Shown: one piece after another, positions 47,404 to 59,767 of the stretch
How positions within the stretch are numbered: the first letter of the stretch is position 1
How the letters are laid out: each line of letters starts with the position of its first letter
DNA from: Podaxis mareebaensis
Lineage: Eukaryota > Basidiomycota > Agaricomycetes > Agaricales > Agaricaceae
Assembly: GCA_018524725.1 (NCBI GenBank)
Contig: JAEUWP010000462.1
Coordinates: 1-64,000 of the forward strand
Direction: 5' to 3'
DNA length: 64,000 nucleotides
Notes under the pieces: generated by a model
What the model was told of the DNA's origin: nothing
Database searches by the model: none
What the model saw: only the letters and a program-made list of their open reading frames with translations
Position numbers and translations under genes: made by a program

Positions 47404-47872
47404 TGTAAACCTGGACTTACACAGACTAACGAACGGACACGGACGTCTAACGATCGATGACTACTGATGACATCATACGAGAAGGCAGAAACCCTCGTAT
47501 ATAAGGCGCTACCTACGAACGATTTAGGCATTCCTCTCTTTCCCCCTTTTTTCCACTATTGCTCCTGTGTACACACAAAGACTCGCGAATACTACGCTCG
47601 TGCCTGCTTACGTGTCTGGCCGATTGTGAGTGATGTCACTAGACTTACAGCCTTGCGGTCATTATGGCTATGTATTTGTCGCAAGAAGCCGAAGTATCGT
47701 GAATGAGCGAGAGGTATTCGGAGAACACCGTAGTTAGTGATTTGCTCTACTTGGTAGTGTCCGGAAGTTGGCAAGTTGCGGCCTGTCCAGCGCTATGCTC
47801 AGAAGCACTCTGGGCTCTCTTTGGTATGCTACCTTCCATCTGTTCTCCTGCCTGGTCCCCCCCCAACTAACA
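47404..47872 (+). mobile_element. LTR-like remnant
   Basis: It starts tgtaaacctgg (second copy of the 51-base repeat), has a TATA-like cgtatataaggcgc near 47495, and could end with aaca at 47872. After that, ttgttgcccagggatcgaacc is complementary to a tRNA T-arm and acceptor end and could be a primer-binding site. No internal coding region or second LTR was found, so this is tentative. Confidence 0.35.
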
Positions 47873-49291
47873 TTTGTTGCCCAGGGATCGAACCGTTGTT
47901 GATATAGGATCTAATCCAACTAACCCGGCAGCGGAGGCGCCAATTTGTGAATGAGGGTTGCGCCCTTGACTAGAGCCACAAGGTCGTACCGTGGCAATAC
48001 TGTGGCTCACGATCCGCCTGATGTTGGTGGTGTAGAAGCCAACACCCGGGAAGCTTATTTCCGAATCGCGCACCGCTGAGCTGTGCCGATCCTTTCGAAA
48101 ACCATCTAGACCACGTTTAATGGTGAGTCAGGGCATTGCGTAAGACGGTGCGTGGTTGGGAGCGTTGGTAGTGGGGTTGAGCCGAGGAATGACGTTCTCT
48201 CACTCTTGGCAATGCTGATACACCTTAACCGCTTTGTATGCAATCTCACCAGAGAATTGCTGCGCAGATATACCCTAAGGGCCAATACATACTGCATCAT
48301 AAATGTTCGATGGAGATTGCCTCCGGACATCTTATGATTCCGCATACCTCCCAAGAAGATCTGTAATGTGCGCTTGCGTCAGCATTGAGAGGGAGGTTGG
48401 TGGTTGGTGGTATGATCGCTTTTAATAAAGGGAGCTTCTTGAAAATGCATTTCACTGAAGAACATTTCGCGATGCTGCCTATTAGCTATTGTACTATCAG
48501 GGTGTGGTACAAGTTAAGTGAGGAATGGATTTGCTAGACTTGTCTATCGTGGTGTATGCCCCATTGGAATAGGCATTAACCTAGATGCTATTTTGAGGAT
48601 CCTTGCGCGACTGTGGCCAACCAAGAAGTTTGACGAAACAATAATTCGCCAGCAGAAAATCATCCCCTTTGCATCAATGGCATTCCCCGACGACGCATCT
48701 ATGCCTATGATTCAACATCGATTGGGGGTCATGATATCCGTTGTAACATACGACATCGTCTGAGACTTGCCCTCAGCAATTGAGCTTTCTAACTGCCAGA
48801 CCAGCGAAAGTTGAAACAGTAGTAACATGTCCATAAATGCGGTAGTGATTTCATTTATCATATCTCGCTAATTCACCCCCACCTCATACTGGGCAGCACT
48901 TCGTCTCTGGAGTTCGCCCTTGCCTTCCTACACAACTCCTGTCGGACTCGCTCGGAGATTCTAATTCGAAAATGATTTGCGGTCATTTGAAGCGATGGGT
49001 GAAGCCAAACAAACAACGCGTACGGGAGTCCTAGTCGGAACCCCTGCCGAAGCCGATATTATTTCCTTCAGCTTTGGTTATTACCCAGGTTATACAAGCA
49101 CTGAAGGCAAGCTTTTTGTGTATCTTGTGTGCCTATTGTGCAAGGTAATCTGACACAACGTGCCATGTAGGGTCTGGAGGCCAACAATTCCGGTGTTGCC
49201 TGATTTTTGAGTTAAATCATTCCCAGCCTGGATCTACTCTAAAGTCGTACATACGCCTTTGACGCCGTTCTAAGGGACGGTCAGGCGGACG

Positions 49292-52200
49292 ATGAACTCC
49301 CAGGACGTCGACGGTGAGCCTCTACAGGCAGTCAAGAGTCTGCGGTCAAAGTTTGAACAGCTCGCGGTTGATACCTCGAGTAGTGTACGACGGCTACCGA
49401 GTACCCATGGCGATGCCAGTGAGCCGAGCCCGTCGAGTCCAAGGACCAGGCGACCATCCGGCTCCTTGGATCTCTTTGCACCCCAGGCACATCTCCGCAC
49501 GTCATCTTCATCGTCTGATCTCAAGGTCTCCACTAAACGCCCACCGCCTCCGCCGCCACCTCGCATCGCGAAACCGCCATCGTCGCCCCAGCCTTCGCGA
49601 TCACCGTCGCCATTGGATCTTACGCAGTTGAAAATACCGAAAGAGGAATCAGAAGGAGGGGAACTTGTTCAGGGAGTTTCTGTGCTGAAGAGCAAATTGT
49701 GAGTTGCTTTTCCACTGCTCCACGCGAATTTCTGATCCTCTTTCAGCGGTTCTCCTGCCAGGAAGGTCTCGCCCGGTCGCCTTGGCATTAACGCTCATCA
49801 AGCGGAGTCTCCGAAGCCTATATTGCCGCCCAGACCTTCAAAAAATGAGGATTCGAACCATCTTTCTGTGTCGCCCAACGCCACTGAACTATCTTCGCCG
49901 TCACCTTCTCGCCCCACTACACCCTCCCAGCATCACCGACCTCCACCACCTCCTCCCATCCCCAGAGCGAAGAGCCCTCGCCCTCTGTCAGAACCAGAGG
50001 ACAATCCGGCGCCTATCAAGTCTCGACTGTGTGTGCTCCATTACTTCACTTTAGGTGTACGAACTAATGGTACAATATTTCCCTAGAGCTCCACCCCTTC
50101 CTCCCACCTCTCCCGGGTCACGCCAAAACACACCGAAGTCTTCCCTCAAACCTGTCGTCCCTCCTCGCCCCCCAAAGCCTGTTGAATCTCCTCAGCCAGT
50201 GTTCCCGAACGAGTCCCTCGTCAAAAGTCCAGTATCTGTCTCGTCCACCCCTGAGCGCGAAAAGACCAAACATCCCCCACCTATTCCTCCAACGATCTCT
50301 GTCAGAAGGTCTCCACCAGATACGAATGGCACATGGCCAGCTGTGCTCGACACAGTCTCAACATCACTCGAAAGTGATGTCAGCCAACTCGCTCCTCCAT
50401 TAAAGTCCTTCCGCACGACAATGCCCCCTCCGCCACGTCATCACAGTACTCTGTCATCTCCAAGTCCCACGAACGGCGAAGCAGTCATACCATCACCTAA
50501 ACCCGCCTCCCAGCGGCCCCCTCTACCTACGCGTCGCGGGACAGCACCTTACATTGAAGAACCTGCAGGTCTCTTGATATCATCCCGAATGCCCGACCGC
50601 TCTCCCGCAAGCCTACCGGAACGGAAGGTTGTGGGGACGGGTAAGCTCCCGCCACCACCTACACGGATGATTGGACTTGGCGATAAACTTCCGCCTCCTC
50701 GGAGACCACCATCACCGGAATCGGAGGATGAGTCATGTGAGGAGGATGATCCCAAGGCGCAGGCTGTAGATAATATGCCGGATTCGAGTGCGTCGTCACG
50801 TCGTCCTCCTGTGCTTAGTTTTCGTGAGGGATGGGACGAGCCAAAAATCAATGTGCATCCGCATTCGGGGACATTTGTGGCGTCTGGATCGAATGTCGTG
50901 GTTGGGCATGGGTATTTGGTTAAGGTTTATGATCTTGCTGTAACCGATATTCCTGTCTTTACTTTGGATATGAGGGAGATTGGGACGAAGGATTCGAAGG
51001 TGACTGCAATGGAGGTTCGGCCGACCGCTGTCCAGGCGGATCGTGGAGCATTATTGTGGATTGGGACGAAGGAGGGACATCTTTATGAGATTGATATTCG
51101 GACTGGGTACGTCGTTGCTGCGAAGCATGTTGCCCACCCTCATCCTATCACACATATATTCCGGTATGGGTGGTCGATGGTTACGATGGACGAGGGTGGG
51201 AAGACGTTGATATTCTCCCCTGGAGCAGCTGGAGGGGATATCTCATTAGTACACACACAACCCCGTGTCGTGCGTACGACAGAGAAGCAGGACTTCGTAA
51301 AGTTGCTGGATGGCAAGCTGTGGACCGCTGCGAGGACGGAACACAATGTGCATGGGCCTCAACGTCTACCGATCATACGCGTTTACGATATATTCAACCC
51401 CGCCGCTGCGACTGGACGTTCGGTAACACCTGCCGAACGCGTTGGATCCGTCACTTCTGCCACGATAATTCCAACCCAACCAGACTTTGTCTATGTCGGA
51501 CACGAAGAAGGATATGTATCTATCTGGTCACTACGCACAGATGATGGATCCCCGAAATGCATAGAGGTCGTACGCGTGGGGATGTCGGATGTGTTGTGTC
51601 TTGAAGGCGTGAATGACAAGCTCTGGGCTGGTGCCCGAAATGGCATGATCTCGACATTCGATGTGTCGCAGAAGCCCTGGTTGGTGACCAATTGTTGGAC
51701 TGCGCATCCGGGCTTGCCAGTCTTGCGGTTGACCGTGAATTATGATGCTATCGAGAAAAATGGAAAGCTGTGTGTTGTGAGCGTTGGAAGGGATGAATGT
51801 TTGAGGTTGTGGGACGGGTTGTTGGGCGTTGCTTGGATCGGTGAGCGATTCATTTTTAACTCGTTCATACGGGTTTCTCACGGCGTCTTTTGGTGAAGAA
51901 AATGAGCTGCAGAAGAGTGAACAAGATTTCAGTACATTGCGCGATCTCTCCATGCTCCTCGTTTCGTGGAATTGTGATTCCGCCCGCCCTGACTCATTGA
52001 CCGGCGACCCGGCGAACTTGGACTTCCTATCCGATGTCCTCAACACTGTTGACTCACCTGACATCATTGCATTCGGATTCCAAGAGGTTATTGATCTCGA
52101 AAGTCGAAAGATGACGGCAAAAAATGTGCTGTTGGGCGGGAAGAGGAAAGCGGAGGACAACGGCTTGAGTGATAAAGTCACTGGAGCATATAAGAGATGG

Positions 52201-53201
52201 TATGAGCGGTTAACAGCCGCTGTGAGGACCACGATGCCATCGGATTGCCCGTACACCTGCGTGCATACGGAGAACCTTGTTGGACTGTTTACGTGTATCT
52301 TTGTGAAAGCGTGCGAGAGAGCGAGGCTAGATGATGTCGCGGTTACGACTGTGAAGCGAGGGATGGGTGGGCGTTATGGGAACAAGGTTAGTGCTGTGAT
52401 TGTTCTACAGTCGTTGTGATGAGCTGTAGCTAATATGCGCATGTGATGCATTAGGGTGCGATTGTGGCGAGATTTGTGATTGGAGATTCGTCGGTTTGCA
52501 TCATCAATTGCCATTTGGCTGCAGGACAAAATGCGATCAGGAGGAGGAATGCAGATGCAGCTGGAATTTTGGAGGAGAAAGCGGTGTTTCCTGCTACTCC
52601 TCAGTCGCTGGCATATGTTGGTGGAGGAGATGGGTCGATGGTGTTGGACCATGAGATTGTCTTTGTGAGTTGAATGTTTCATGACAGTCCAGGTTTGAGG
52701 TTCATTGACGTATTCCAGTTTCACGGTGATCTCAACTACCGCATTGACCATCGAAGGGACGCTATCATCGCTGCTGTGCGCGCAAACGACCTCTCCACCC
52801 TCCATCAACATGATCAACTTCTACGTGAGATCAAATATAACCGCGGTTGTCGCCTACGCGGGTTCTTCGAAGGCCCACTTACGTTTGCACCAACATACAA
52901 GTACGACCGCAGATCAAACGATTACGACACGTCGGAGAAGCACCGTGCACCGGCGTGGTGTGATCGGATATTGTGGCGGTCGAGGGTAGCTTCGAGAGTG
53001 AGGTTAAGGGAGTACAGGAGGTATGAGGTGAATGTATCTGACCACCGGCCTGTTTCTGCGAGCTTTGATATTACTGTCAAAGTTCTGGATAGAAACGAGA
53101 GAGAGAGGAGGAAGAAGGAGGTGGAGAAACTATGGGTGGAAGTGGAGCAGCGATTGTTGGAGTCCGCGAGGGGGTTTTACGCTAGTCAAATGTTGCTTTG
53201 A
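49292..53201 (+). CDS. WD40-type inositol polyphosphate 5-phosphatase
   Basis: The enzyme removes the 5-phosphate from phosphoinositides or inositol phosphates. A long Pro/Ser-rich N terminus (about 49300-50750) with polyproline runs, probably unstructured and SH3/WW-binding, precedes a WD40-like propeller (HPHSGTFVASGSNVV ... DECLRLWDGLLG). The phosphatase domain follows with all signature blocks: VSWNCDSARP, FGFQEVIDLESRK, RYGNKGAIVARF, INCHLAAGQNA, HGDLNYRIDHRR, APAWCDRILW and SDHRPVSASF. Introns of 50-70 bases occur near 49700, 50030, 51840, 52387 and 52665. The propeller plus 5-phosphatase layout is also known from plant 5PTases. A fragment of this gene was copied to 40905-42005. Confidence 0.9.
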
Positions 53202-53674
53202 GTTGGTCCAGCAAGTGCTATTTCTTTTGGGATCTTGTTAATGATGGATAGGTTCACTTTCTCCAAATACCTTTCTTCTCCTTCATATCTGCATGGGACC
53301 TTGGGATTTGTTCTGGATTGTTTTTAATGTGTAGAATCGGACAGATTGTACAGCAGTACAGCGTCGCGATGTGTTCGTACATTCCGAAGGCTTGAACCGC
53401 CTCTACGAGAGTATGATGATATGTTACCAGCAATTACTTGATCTACAACTCACCAGGGGGTTATATCCGTACATTCTAGTTCCTGCTCCCTTGACTCCTG
53501 CGGCCAAGTTTAGGAGCCTTCGGCAAACCACCCGCACCGTGTGAAGACTATGACCCTGAAATCCAGTTCTGGCACCGGGCGCTTTGTTAAACCGCCCTGT
53601 CAGCCAGCACATCCCCCCAACCCTCACCCTCCCTACCCAGGTCCAGGCGCCGTACGACCTAACCTCAACCCACG
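53202..53674. other. Intergenic, 5-phosphatase to MFS transporter
   Basis: This stretch holds the 3' flank of the phosphatase and the promoter of the transporter. No repeat or further gene is seen. Confidence 0.5.
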
Positions 53675-56214
53675 ATGACTACCAGCAAACCACCTGGGAT
53701 CATCAGCGCCCCTCGACTCACAACACTCGTTGCCTCACTGTTGGTGTCAGTTAGCTCCGGGACTAATTATGTGGGTTATCTCTTCCACCTTATCATTGGT
53801 GTCTGGACAGCTGATTGTGGGGTGTAGGTGTACTCGGGTGAGAATCTTGCATTATGGAGCTTGGGCCAGCATATCTGCTGGACTCAACCTAGCGCGAAAA
53901 GGAAGTACATTGATAACATGGTAACACAGCCTGGGCACCACAGCTGGGTTCTCAGCTGCGCATCAATCACACACAACTGAACATCGTTGGGCTCGCTGGA
54001 AATGGTACACTACTCCTCTGCCAGAAACTCGCTTCTTCAGCCCATTGATCCACTTGCACAGTTGGCGTGTACAGTTCTGGACCAATATGGGGACGAATCG
54101 TGGACATAAGAGGACCCCGTATCCCACTCATTGGAGCATTCGTTCTGCTCCTCGTAGGGTACTCTGGTATTAAGTTTTTCTTCGATGCAGGACTACCTGA
54201 AGGGGCTACAACGATGGCGATGTTCAATTTTTGTCTGTTGGTGCTTTGCAGTTTTATGACTGGCTCTGGAGGAAATGGAGGGTTGATGAGTTCGGTAAAT
54301 TCGACAGCGAAGTCCTTTCCAGATAAGGCGGTGCGTGTGTAATTTGATAACCTTTTCAATTGTATCATTTATGGTGCGATGTAGCGTGCAACAGCGACTG
54401 GGTTGGTTATCGGCGGATTTGGTTTATCCGCTTTTATTTTTTCGACAATTGCCCATCTCGCATACGCGGGTAACACGTCAGCTTTCCTGCAACTTCTGGC
54501 ATTGGGCACATCACTGCCCATGATTATGGGCTGCCTCCTTGTTCGGCAAATCCCACTAACAACAGAAACACTACCTGGTCTTGAACGAGGGCCCAGAATA
54601 AGCGGTGATGCTGCATCGAGCTCTTCTGCTTTACTGGACGATTCTCGCACGCGACTGTTGGGTCATGATGAATCCGATGTGGAGTTGGATGATTCGGAAG
54701 TCCATCCGCACCAAAACACCCACGAACACACGCGATCGCGCAGCTTGAGTGTCGCTAGTTCGGCATCCGCGTTTGTTCACCCTCGTGGACACGTCGATGA
54801 CAATTTGCCAAATATTTTTGGAGCGAGATTATGGAAGAGTGGCGATTTCTGGCTACTGTTCACAATCCTTTCCATCCGTACGCCCTTCTTTTCCTGACCC
54901 ACTGCTCCCCGTTTTCACATTCATCGGTCCATTCTTTCTATTTTTCATCAATATTTCAGTAAGCGGAACAGGACTGATGTGTGAGTTCGACATTTCGCCC
55001 TGGGAGTTATTTGGGTTGCTGATCTGGCTCTATCTCCTTTTCGCGCTTTCCCATCCCCTTCTCGCGTGGCAGATATTAACAATGTTGGCGCCATGTCTCA
55101 GACACTCTACGCGAAGAATAACTCTCAGTACGACGAGGTGGATGCCGCACGGTGGCAGGCAACACAGGTGTCAACCATCAGCGTCATGAATTTCCTTGGT
55201 CGTATACTCATTGGTGAGGGTTTTGCCCGACCCCTAGCTGATCATCGCTTACTCAGTCAATTCTCCTCTTTACTTCATCTGCTTCGCTCACCTTTGCTTT
55301 ATTCTTGTCTCACGATGTTTCTACTCCGTCCGTGGCGATAATTTGTCCAGGTGTTATTTCTGATGCCGCCAAGAACACGTTCAAACTCCCACGCTCCTAT
55401 TGCCTCGTCTTGGTCTCCACTGGCATCTTCCTTTCCCAAGTTACCGCAGCACACGTAGACGAAATCAGCAATCTGTGGTTTGCGAGCGCGATCCTTGGCC
55501 TATCTTATGGCAGTGTCTTTTCGCTTTTCCCCCAAGTCTGTATTGAATGGTTTGGTTTGCGTGAGTATCCGCATGGATTTCATTTTTTCCCCACCCTGCG
55601 ATCCCCACTCCCAATATTCTTCACGTCTATTTTTGTTCTTGTTATTTACACCCAGTCCTTTCGGGATACCGGCAGGAGTGCGTCGCCCAGACTTTATTTA
55701 TGTCTTCAACACCGTTCTTTTCATTGGATATTACGCGTGATACTAATTATAACTTCTTCCCATCCCTTTTGGGAAAATATCCACAGCTCACTTCTCAGAA
55801 AACTGGGGATACTTGTCGATGTCACCCATGGTTGCTGGGAACATTTTCATGGTGTTCTTCGGACGCAACCTAGACGCTCACGAATCGAAATCCCACTCAC
55901 AGAAACTGACGACCAGGCTAGTGGGACGTGCCTTAGACGCTCGAGCCTTCTCAACGTCTTCCATCACCGATATCGTCATGAGAAATGCCGCGGAGAAATC
56001 GTCTACGACACCCGATATACCACAATGCCTGGAGGGAAGGGAATGCTACGTTGCAGCGTTGTATCTGACAATCACGGTGACGTTTGTGTGTATACTGCTG
56101 AGCATCTGGGCAGCGTGGAGGGACCGGCGGAAGTTGCAGCAGGTGTCTGGTGGCATTGAGGGGAAACGAAGTGGGTCGAGGAGACGGAGTAGAATAAGCG
56201 TCGAACGGGCTTGA
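53675..56214 (+). CDS. MFS transporter, nodulin-like / Mch1-type
   Basis: This is a twelve-segment carrier related to fungal Mch1-like proteins; the substrate is unknown. The start MTTSKPPGIISAPRLTTL leads into the first membrane segment. After an intron, YSAWAPQLGSQLRINHTQLN carries the nodulin-like motif. Next come GPIWGRIVDIRGPR (the MFS loop 2-3), IPLIGAFVLLLVGY, GSGGNGGLMSSVNS and ATGLVIGGFGLSAFIF. A long His/Ser-rich cytosolic loop (about 54560-54790) separates the halves. The second half has VISDAAKNTFKLPRS, LPRSYCLVLVSTGIFLSQV, WFASAILGLSYGSVFSLFP and MSPMVAGNIFMVFFGRNLD. It ends in a basic tail (RRKLQQ ... GSRRRSRISVERA). Intron joins between 54880 and 55080 are uncertain. Confidence 0.82.
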
Positions 56215-57345
56215 AGTTGATTCTTTGCTCAGGAGTGGACAACAGTGGTCGCGTCCCTCACCGTTGCCACATATGTTGTATTTTTTAGACGTTTAAGCAA
56301 ACTCCTAGCACTTACTGACGTGTTGGTTCCGCAACTTGAGCAAACTGAGGGGAGCGGCTATTTCTCATGGAGAACCTCGCTGATACTAATCTCAAAGGAT
56401 TCATTCCCAGTGGCACACACCTATTGTTGATAGTAACGTCGCCGACTTAGAAAGCCTGCGGAAACGTCGACAGGGACTGCGGATGCACATTCCCCCCCTA
56501 ATCAATTCCCAATAGACCCCCAAAACGACTTGGCAAAGAACGCAAGCACCGCCAAGACTCTACTTCCCCTTCAAAACACCGAGGATAATGGCAAAACTGT
56601 ATTATTCATCATTTCCACTTCGCTTGACAATACATTCTTAACATAGAGTATATAATTCCTTTTCACCACAGTTACGAGATATCTCAGATGTTGCAGCACG
56701 CGACCATGGCGAAGGTAAGGGATTGTCGTGATGGCCGATGCCGCCGAAACTGACAACTTGACGAGGCGATGATCACAAGTCGAGGGAGGACAAAGAAGGA
56801 CGGTGATAAGCCGCACTCAGAGCTTATTATATGGCATCGTTAATAGCTTGGCGTTGGTGTATATATATGTTTGTGGGTGGCTGGTATATGCGATGCACTG
56901 TCTAAGTCGGTACATGGACATACGCTATAGACGCTTGGCATCGCAAGAGATCCATCAGAGTTCTAGATCTGGAAATCGGTATTGACATCGCCGCTGGTTC
57001 CTCTCAGTTCTTGTTGTTTGTATCGGGTAGTTTCAGTCCAATCGAAGGATGGAAGGAGCATGGGTGGTTGCGAACTTCTGAACTCATTTGGATTCCGCAG
57101 CAGTGAGGGAGTAAACTTCCATTTCATTTCGTTTGATACAGACAAACAGGACTTTACATATGGACATTGGTAAGAAATATACTAGAAGTACAGGAACGAA
57201 AAACAAAACGAGGAAAGGAGTCTACACAAAAGTCTATTTAATTTAAGTAACGAATCGCTGGTCGTCGTCCATGCAACTGAGGGGAGAAACGGAAGAATGC
57301 ACTAAGTGAACCGAGCCAGATCAGGTCGGGAACACGAAGGAGGCT
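56215..57345. other. Intergenic between convergent MFS and isopropylmalate synthase genes
   Basis: The 1.1 kb stretch holds two 3' flanks. No gene or repeat is supported. Confidence 0.5.
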
Positions 57346-59661
57346 TTAGACGGTCGTTTGAAGTTTGAGGCTCTGTCGCGAATCGGAGCCATAGGACAGC
57401 AGCCGACCGGCTCGTAATTTTACTTCCTGCAACCAACTTTCCCCGTGGTTCTTGCTACCAGCAGAACGAGGAGTGAAGACCATCCTGGCGCGAGGGAATG
57501 CCCTGTCTCCTACGAGACAATTAGCGGCACTGATGACAGCACGACATTTCGAGGTGGCGATGTCAGAGGAAATACCAACACCCCAAGTACTTCCTACGCC
57601 AGACTTGGAGGGAGTGGTTCCTTCAAGGGCTAATTCGACGTAGGTAACGCATTTGGCGTGAGGAAGATTGTCGGCGTTGATGGTCTGTGCAGCAGATTCC
57701 CCGATATTGAGGGACAAATCAAGATCGGACTTCAGGGCATCGAGTGCCGCGAGGACTACACCGCGGCCGTCACCGCAGATGGTTCGTGGGGTGCCGTCGA
57801 TGATGACTTCACCCTCGAAACGAAGGAGACTCTGATCCTCGTCGGGCGGAGTCAAGGTGCTGGGATCATCGGAAAAGTCGGACACCGGCGAAGAAGGCTC
57901 GTGAGTGGAAGGTGAAAGAGGCAAGAGCCGATAGGACTTGAGGAAGATCCTGTTCGTGGGTTTTGAAGAGACGGAATAAGTCTTCTTGAAAGCCGTCATG
58001 ATCATGGCTGGGGTCATCTCCTTCCCGCTCCGTTCGCTCTCATCCTGAACGACCTTATAGAAAGAGACTTGCATGCGACGAGGAAGATCGAGGAGCATGG
58101 TTTGCTTAATCACATAAGCAGTGCCGGCCTTCCCACTTTGGCTGCTCACCCTAATAAGGTTTTCGTAGCCGTAACCCAAATCCTTGGGATCGAGTGGGAT
58201 GTAAGGCATGGCCCAGTACTTCTTGCCCTGACCCGAACGATCGACCTCTTCCCAGCGCTTCGCTTGGGCATCGAGCCCCTTTTTGATGGCATCTTGGTGG
58301 GTCCCGGCGAAGGCGCAGAAGACAAGCTGACCTGCATAAGGATAGCGAGTCGGGACTGACATCTCGCTGCATTTGCAGACGAGTTCAACGATTTCGGGAA
58401 GATTGGAGAAGTCGAGATTGGGTGATATACCTTGAGAGTACATGTTGAGCGCCAGGGTGATTAAATCGACGTTCCCGGTACGCTCGCCATTCCCGAGGAG
58501 ACAGCCTTCAACTCGGTCCCCTCCTGCCAGAAGAGCGAGCTCCGCTGCAGCTACGGCAGTTCCTGTACGGCATGCATCAATATCCGTATTTACTACCTGG
58601 AGGAGCTACTGACCTCGGTCATTATGAGGATGGATACTTAATACGACGCTGTCCCGGTTCTTAATGTTGTTGTGGAAATATTCGACCTAATTTCTTATTG
58701 GCCAAGAAGGCACTAATAGAACCGAAATTTCACTTACCATGTCGGCGTAGTGGTTACTAGGACCACACTCGACCGTGGCGGCAAGATTGTACATGATTGG
58801 GTCCTCTGGGGTGGCTTTACCCCATTCATCAAAGACTCTGTTCCCGAGTTCAACGGCGAACTCAGGCTCCGTTTGGGAGAAAGTTTCCAGGCAGTACAGT
58901 AGGGTATAGTGAGTACCTGCCAAGTGTACAGTGAGTAATAGGCGGCAGATGTATGACAAAATCATACCTGATCGAGCAGACTCTTCTTCAGTTAGTTTCT
59001 TGACGAGACGGACGGCATTTAGTGTGAGATCGATCGTTTGTTCCTTTGTGTTCCGGAAGACGACTTCGCGAAAAACGGGTGAGACCGCATTGTACAAATG
59101 GATGATTGCCCTCTTGCAGCCAGCCAATGACTTAATCGAACGCTCGATTAAGTCTGGTCGAGCGGGTGTAATGATCTAAGGATGTTCTGTGAGAATGACC
59201 CAAAGTTTTGGAGAATGTCGGTTCTTACTTGTAGCGCAACATCGTCCGGAACTTCTCCGTTCTCGATAATTGATCGGCAGAATTGATACTCTTGTTCGGA
59301 CGCAGATGGATAGGCCAGCTCAATCTCTTTGAATCCAATCTTCACGAGAGCTCTAGAAATTGGAATTGTATCAAGCACTATTTTGTGCCCCGGTTCTAAA
59401 TATACTATACCTGAACAACTCCAATTTCGCAGCGTTGCTCATCGGGTTGACGAGGGCTTGGTTTCCGTCACGTAAATCTGTTGAAAGCCATCTGGGTGCA
59501 GTCGTAGTCCGCCGGGTGGGCCACCTTCGCACGTAATCAGGTGGAAACGGAACTGCCGGATAGGGCGGATACTTGAGGGAAGGGTCGGCGCTGGAACAGA
59601 TATCAGAAACGTTTTCCCGGACAGACTAGGGCAACTTGAGAAGCACATACAGCATTGGCAT
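57346..59661 (-). CDS. LEU4: 2-isopropylmalate synthase
   Basis: It condenses acetyl-CoA with 2-oxoisovalerate, the first committed step to leucine, and in fungi is inhibited by leucine. The start at 59661 gives MPML, then after an intron [19 protein letters not shown]. The catalytic domain shows [48 protein letters not shown] and the metal-binding HPHNDRG. It also has [20 protein letters not shown] and [20 protein letters not shown]. The C-terminal regulatory LeuA dimer domain follows ([34 protein letters not shown]). No mitochondrial leader is visible before [10 protein letters not shown], so the main form may be cytosolic, or an upstream start may exist. Confidence 0.93.
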
Positions 59662-59757
59662 CTTGGCTGTTGACGAAGTGAATACAGGAGGGTGAAGGAG
59701 GTTCTATGACTAAAGCGTTGTGAACGTGTTTGGAATGTTCGTTGGCTGAACTTTGAT

Positions 59758-59767
59758 CTTATATATC
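59758..59767 (-). promoter_or_regulatory. TATA box of the isopropylmalate synthase gene
   Basis: GATATATAAG on the minus strand lies about 100 bases before the ATG at 59661. Confidence 0.55.

Larger units (their letters stand above)
44867..49291. other. Gene-poor 4.4 kb stretch with repeat debris
   Basis: No gene could be supported. It holds a palindromic MITE-like element (46712-46858), a 51-base direct repeat pair and LTR-like sequence (47047-47893). Only short open frames occur and none resembles a known protein. The last few hundred bases would be the promoter of the 5-phosphatase gene. Confidence 0.55.

Noticed and set aside
47874..47935. tRNA gene on the minus strand (GGTTCGATCCC B-box-like string)
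   Set aside because: The stems of the T-arm and acceptor do not pair when the flanks are read, so no cloverleaf forms. A primer-binding site or tRNA-derived fragment fits better.
51531..52256. 241-codon minus-strand open frame
   Set aside because: It is a shadow of the 5-phosphatase exons on the plus strand, which carry the catalytic motifs.
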